Under the pieces are notes generated by a model. That model did not search any database. It was not told the DNA's origin and saw only the letters and a list, made by a program, of their open reading frames with translations. From Bacteroidota bacterium (lineage in GTDB: Bacteria > Bacteroidota > Bacteroidia > Bacteroidales > VadinHA17): DNA of 8,709 bases. The stretch is taken from contig JADFUQ010000460.1 of NCBI GenBank assembly GCA_015222065.1, forward strand, positions 1-8,709, given 5' to 3'. Position numbers and translations under genes: made by a program. Below are positions 7,127 through 8,709 of the stretch, in pieces (the stretch's first letter is position 1; each line of letters begins with the position of its first letter).

Positions 7127-7153
7127 TCAAATATGTGTTAAAAACTAAAGAAA

Positions 7154-8709
7154 GTGAAAAAGGAAACTGATTTTCTGGTCATTGGTTCTGGTGTTGCCGG
7201 TTTAAGTTTTGCCCTTAAAGCAGCAAAACATGGTACAGTATCTGTATTGTCAAAAAATGATCTGGAGGAAACAAACACAAAATATGCACAAGGAGGAATT
7301 GCTGCTGTAATGTCCCCCCCTGATTCCTTTGAGAAGCATATCAGGGATACAATTTTAGTAGGAGATGGATTGTGCAATGAAGAGATTGTTGAAATGGTTA
7401 TCAGGGAAGCTCCTGACCGGATCAAAGAATTAATTACCTGGGGTGTTGATTTTGATCATAATAAAGACGGTTCCTATGATCTGGCTAAGGAAGGAGGACA
7501 TTCGGAACATCGTATTCTGCATTATAAAGATATTACCGGTAAGGAAATAGAAAAAGTTCTTATTACACGGGTGAGATCTGATCCCAATATTGAAATATAT
7601 GATAACTATTTTGCTATTGATCTGCTTACACAGCACCATCTTGGCACCAAGATAACCAGGACTTCTCCGGATACGGAGTGTTATGGAGCTTATGTACTTA
7701 ATATGAAAAGTGGAGAGGTTATTACTTTTTTATCAAAAGTAACAGTTGTGGCTACAGGGGGAATGGGAAATCTTTACAATACAACAACAAATCCGTTGGT
7801 TGCAACAGGTGATGGACTGGCTATGATATACAGGGCTAAAGGCATTATTGATAACATGGAGTTTGTTCAGTTTCATCCTACTTCATTGTATAATCCCGGG
7901 GAACGTCCATCATTTCTTATAACTGAAGCTTTAAGGGGTTTTGGTGCGGTGTTAAGAAATACTGCCGGTGAGAAATTCATGAATAGATATGATTCAAGAG
8001 GTTCGTTAGCTTCCAGAGATATTGTTGCACGTGCAATAGACAGTGAAATGAAATTAAGGGGTGATGATTTTGTGTACCTTGATAGTACTCATCTGGATAG
8101 TGATGAACTAAAGGACCATTTTCCGAATATTTATAAAAAGTGCCTAAAGGAAGGGATAGATATAACAAAAGATATGATACCGGTTGTTCCTGCTGCTCAT
8201 TATCTTTGTGGTGGTGTGAAAGCAGATAGGAACGGAAGAAGTAGTATTAGCCGCTTGTACGCTATTGGTGAAGTTGCTTGTACAGGTCTTCATGGAGCGA
8301 ATAGGTTGGCATCAAATTCTTTGATGGAGGCAGTTGTTTTTGCTCACAGAGCTGCCATGGATAGTTCCAGGCAAATGGGAAAATATACATTTAAAAATGA
8401 AATACGTGACTGGAATTTTGAGGGAACCAAACATCCTGAAGAGATGGTGCTTATTACTCAGAATTATAAAGAGACTCAGCAGATCATGAGCAATTATGTT
8501 GGAATAGTCCGTTCGGATTTGAGACTGAAAAGGGCACTGAAAAGGTTAGAAATAATATACCAGGAGACGGAGGAATTATATAAGGAATCAACCCTGTCGC
8601 GAAAACTTTGCGAACTACGAAACCTTATCAATGTTGGGTACCTGGTGATAAAAATGGCACAAAACCTTCACGAAAGCAGAGGACTTCATTATACTCTTGA
8701 TTATCCAAA
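7154..8709 (+). CDS. nadB: L-aspartate oxidase (partial, last few codons off window)
   Basis: NadB is a cytoplasmic flavoenzyme that oxidises L-aspartate to iminoaspartate, which NadA condenses with dihydroxyacetone phosphate to quinolinate, the first steps of de novo NAD synthesis. The window shows 518 codons; family lengths of about 520-540 suggest only a short C-terminal piece is missing. Visible features are the FAD-binding GSGVAGLSFA (11-20), KYAQGGIAA (43-51), EGGHSEHRILH (113-123), ATGGMGNLY (200-208), FHPTSLYNPGE (240-250), SRDIVARAID (287-296), AAHYLCGGV (347-355) and GEVACTGLHGANRLASNSLM (372-391). H241, R288, H349 and R384 correspond to the substrate-binding and catalytic His/Arg residues of E. 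coli NadB. The C-terminal helical domain starts near 425. The start is the GTG at 7154-7156: an in-frame stop (7139-7141) lies just upstream with no ATG between. No Shine-Dalgarno sequence is seen. A run of seven C at 7314-7320 (codons 53-56) keeps the frame intact. Confidence 0.96.
   Translation, partial: MKKETDFLVIGSGVAGLSFALKAAKHGTVSVLSKNDLEETNTKYAQGGIAAVMSPPDSFEKHIRDTILVGDGLCNEEIVEMVIREAPDRIKELITWGVDFDHNKDGSYDLAKEGGHSEHRILHYKDITGKEIEKVLITRVRSDPNIEIYDNYFAIDLLTQHHLGTKITRTSPDTECYGAYVLNMKSGEVITFLSKVTVVATGGMGNLYNTTTNPLVATGDGLAMIYRAKGIIDNMEFVQFHPTSLYNPGERPSFLITEALRGFGAVLRNTAGEKFMNRYDSRGSLASRDIVARAIDSEMKLRGDDFVYLDSTHLDSDELKDHFPNIYKKCLKEGIDITKDMIPVVPAAHYLCGGVKADRNGRSSISRLYAIGEVACTGLHGANRLASNSLMEAVVFAHRAAMDSSRQMGKYTFKNEIRDWNFEGTKHPEEMVLITQNYKETQQIMSNYVGIVRSDLRLKRALKRLEIIYQETEELYKESTLSRKLCELRNLINVGYLVIKMAQNLHESRGLHYTLDYP

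Larger units (their letters stand above)
6699..7153. other. Divergent intergenic region between glyQS and nadB
   Basis: This 455-nt stretch has no convincing gene. From left to right it holds the glyQS leader and its -7 box, an 11-nt direct repeat pair (6771-6802), a large imperfect inverted repeat with GC-rich arms (6864-6986), a 7-bp hairpin TACTTAT/ATAAGTA with an 8-nt loop (6990-7011), an A-rich stretch, and the nadB -7 box. An open frame on the minus strand (6770-7075) spans the repeats, but its translation is cysteine- and serine-rich without family resemblance and is judged spurious. No tRNA, T-box or riboswitch structure was recognised. Confidence 0.7.

Noticed and set aside
7138..7425. 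Minus-strand open frame of 95 codons at the start of nadB
   Set aside because: It is antisense to the conserved FAD-binding region of NadB and has no recognisable features.

Overview
The window looks like a chromosomal segment of an AT-rich member of the Bacteroidota, probably Bacteroidales-like. Four things point that way. The single-chain glycyl-tRNA synthetase and the L-aspartate oxidase both match the form typical of that phylum. Start codons lack purine-rich Shine-Dalgarno sequences. The two divergent housekeeping genes each carry a TAnnTTTG-type -7 promoter box. The closely packed surface-polysaccharide genes resemble those common in the group. The assignment comes from sequence character alone, with no database search.

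Layout: positions 1-5021 hold four tightly spaced leftward genes. In transcription order they are a GT4-like glycosyltransferase (3717-5021), the UDP-GlcNAc 2-epimerase wecB (2625-3713), a second GT4 glycosyltransferase (1459-2607), and the N-terminal 481 residues of a two-domain oxidoreductase (MDR-type dehydrogenase fused to a Gfo/Idh/MocA domain) that runs off the left edge. Gaps of 3, 17 and 13 nt suggest one operon. Together they look like part of an exopolysaccharide, capsule or O-antigen cluster: WecB would supply UDP-ManNAc, the glycosyltransferases would add sugars to a lipid-linked intermediate, and the oxidoreductase would modify a sugar or a sugar nucleotide.

Upstream on the same strand, after a 117-nt gap with a perfect 20-bp palindrome, lies glyQS (5139-6698). 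A 455-nt non-coding region (6699-7153) separates it from the rightward nadB (7154 to the right edge), which is probably missing only its last few codons. That region holds a candidate promoter for each flanking gene, a short direct repeat, a small hairpin, and a large imperfect inverted repeat with GC-rich arms that resembles a dispersed REP/MITE-like element.

The genes are ordinary housekeeping and polysaccharide genes. I found no clear evidence of a new defence, mobile or RNA-guided system. The items most worth a second look are the intergenic inverted-repeat element, the palindrome between glyQS and the polysaccharide operon, and the oxidoreductase fusion, which lacks the usual zinc ligands.
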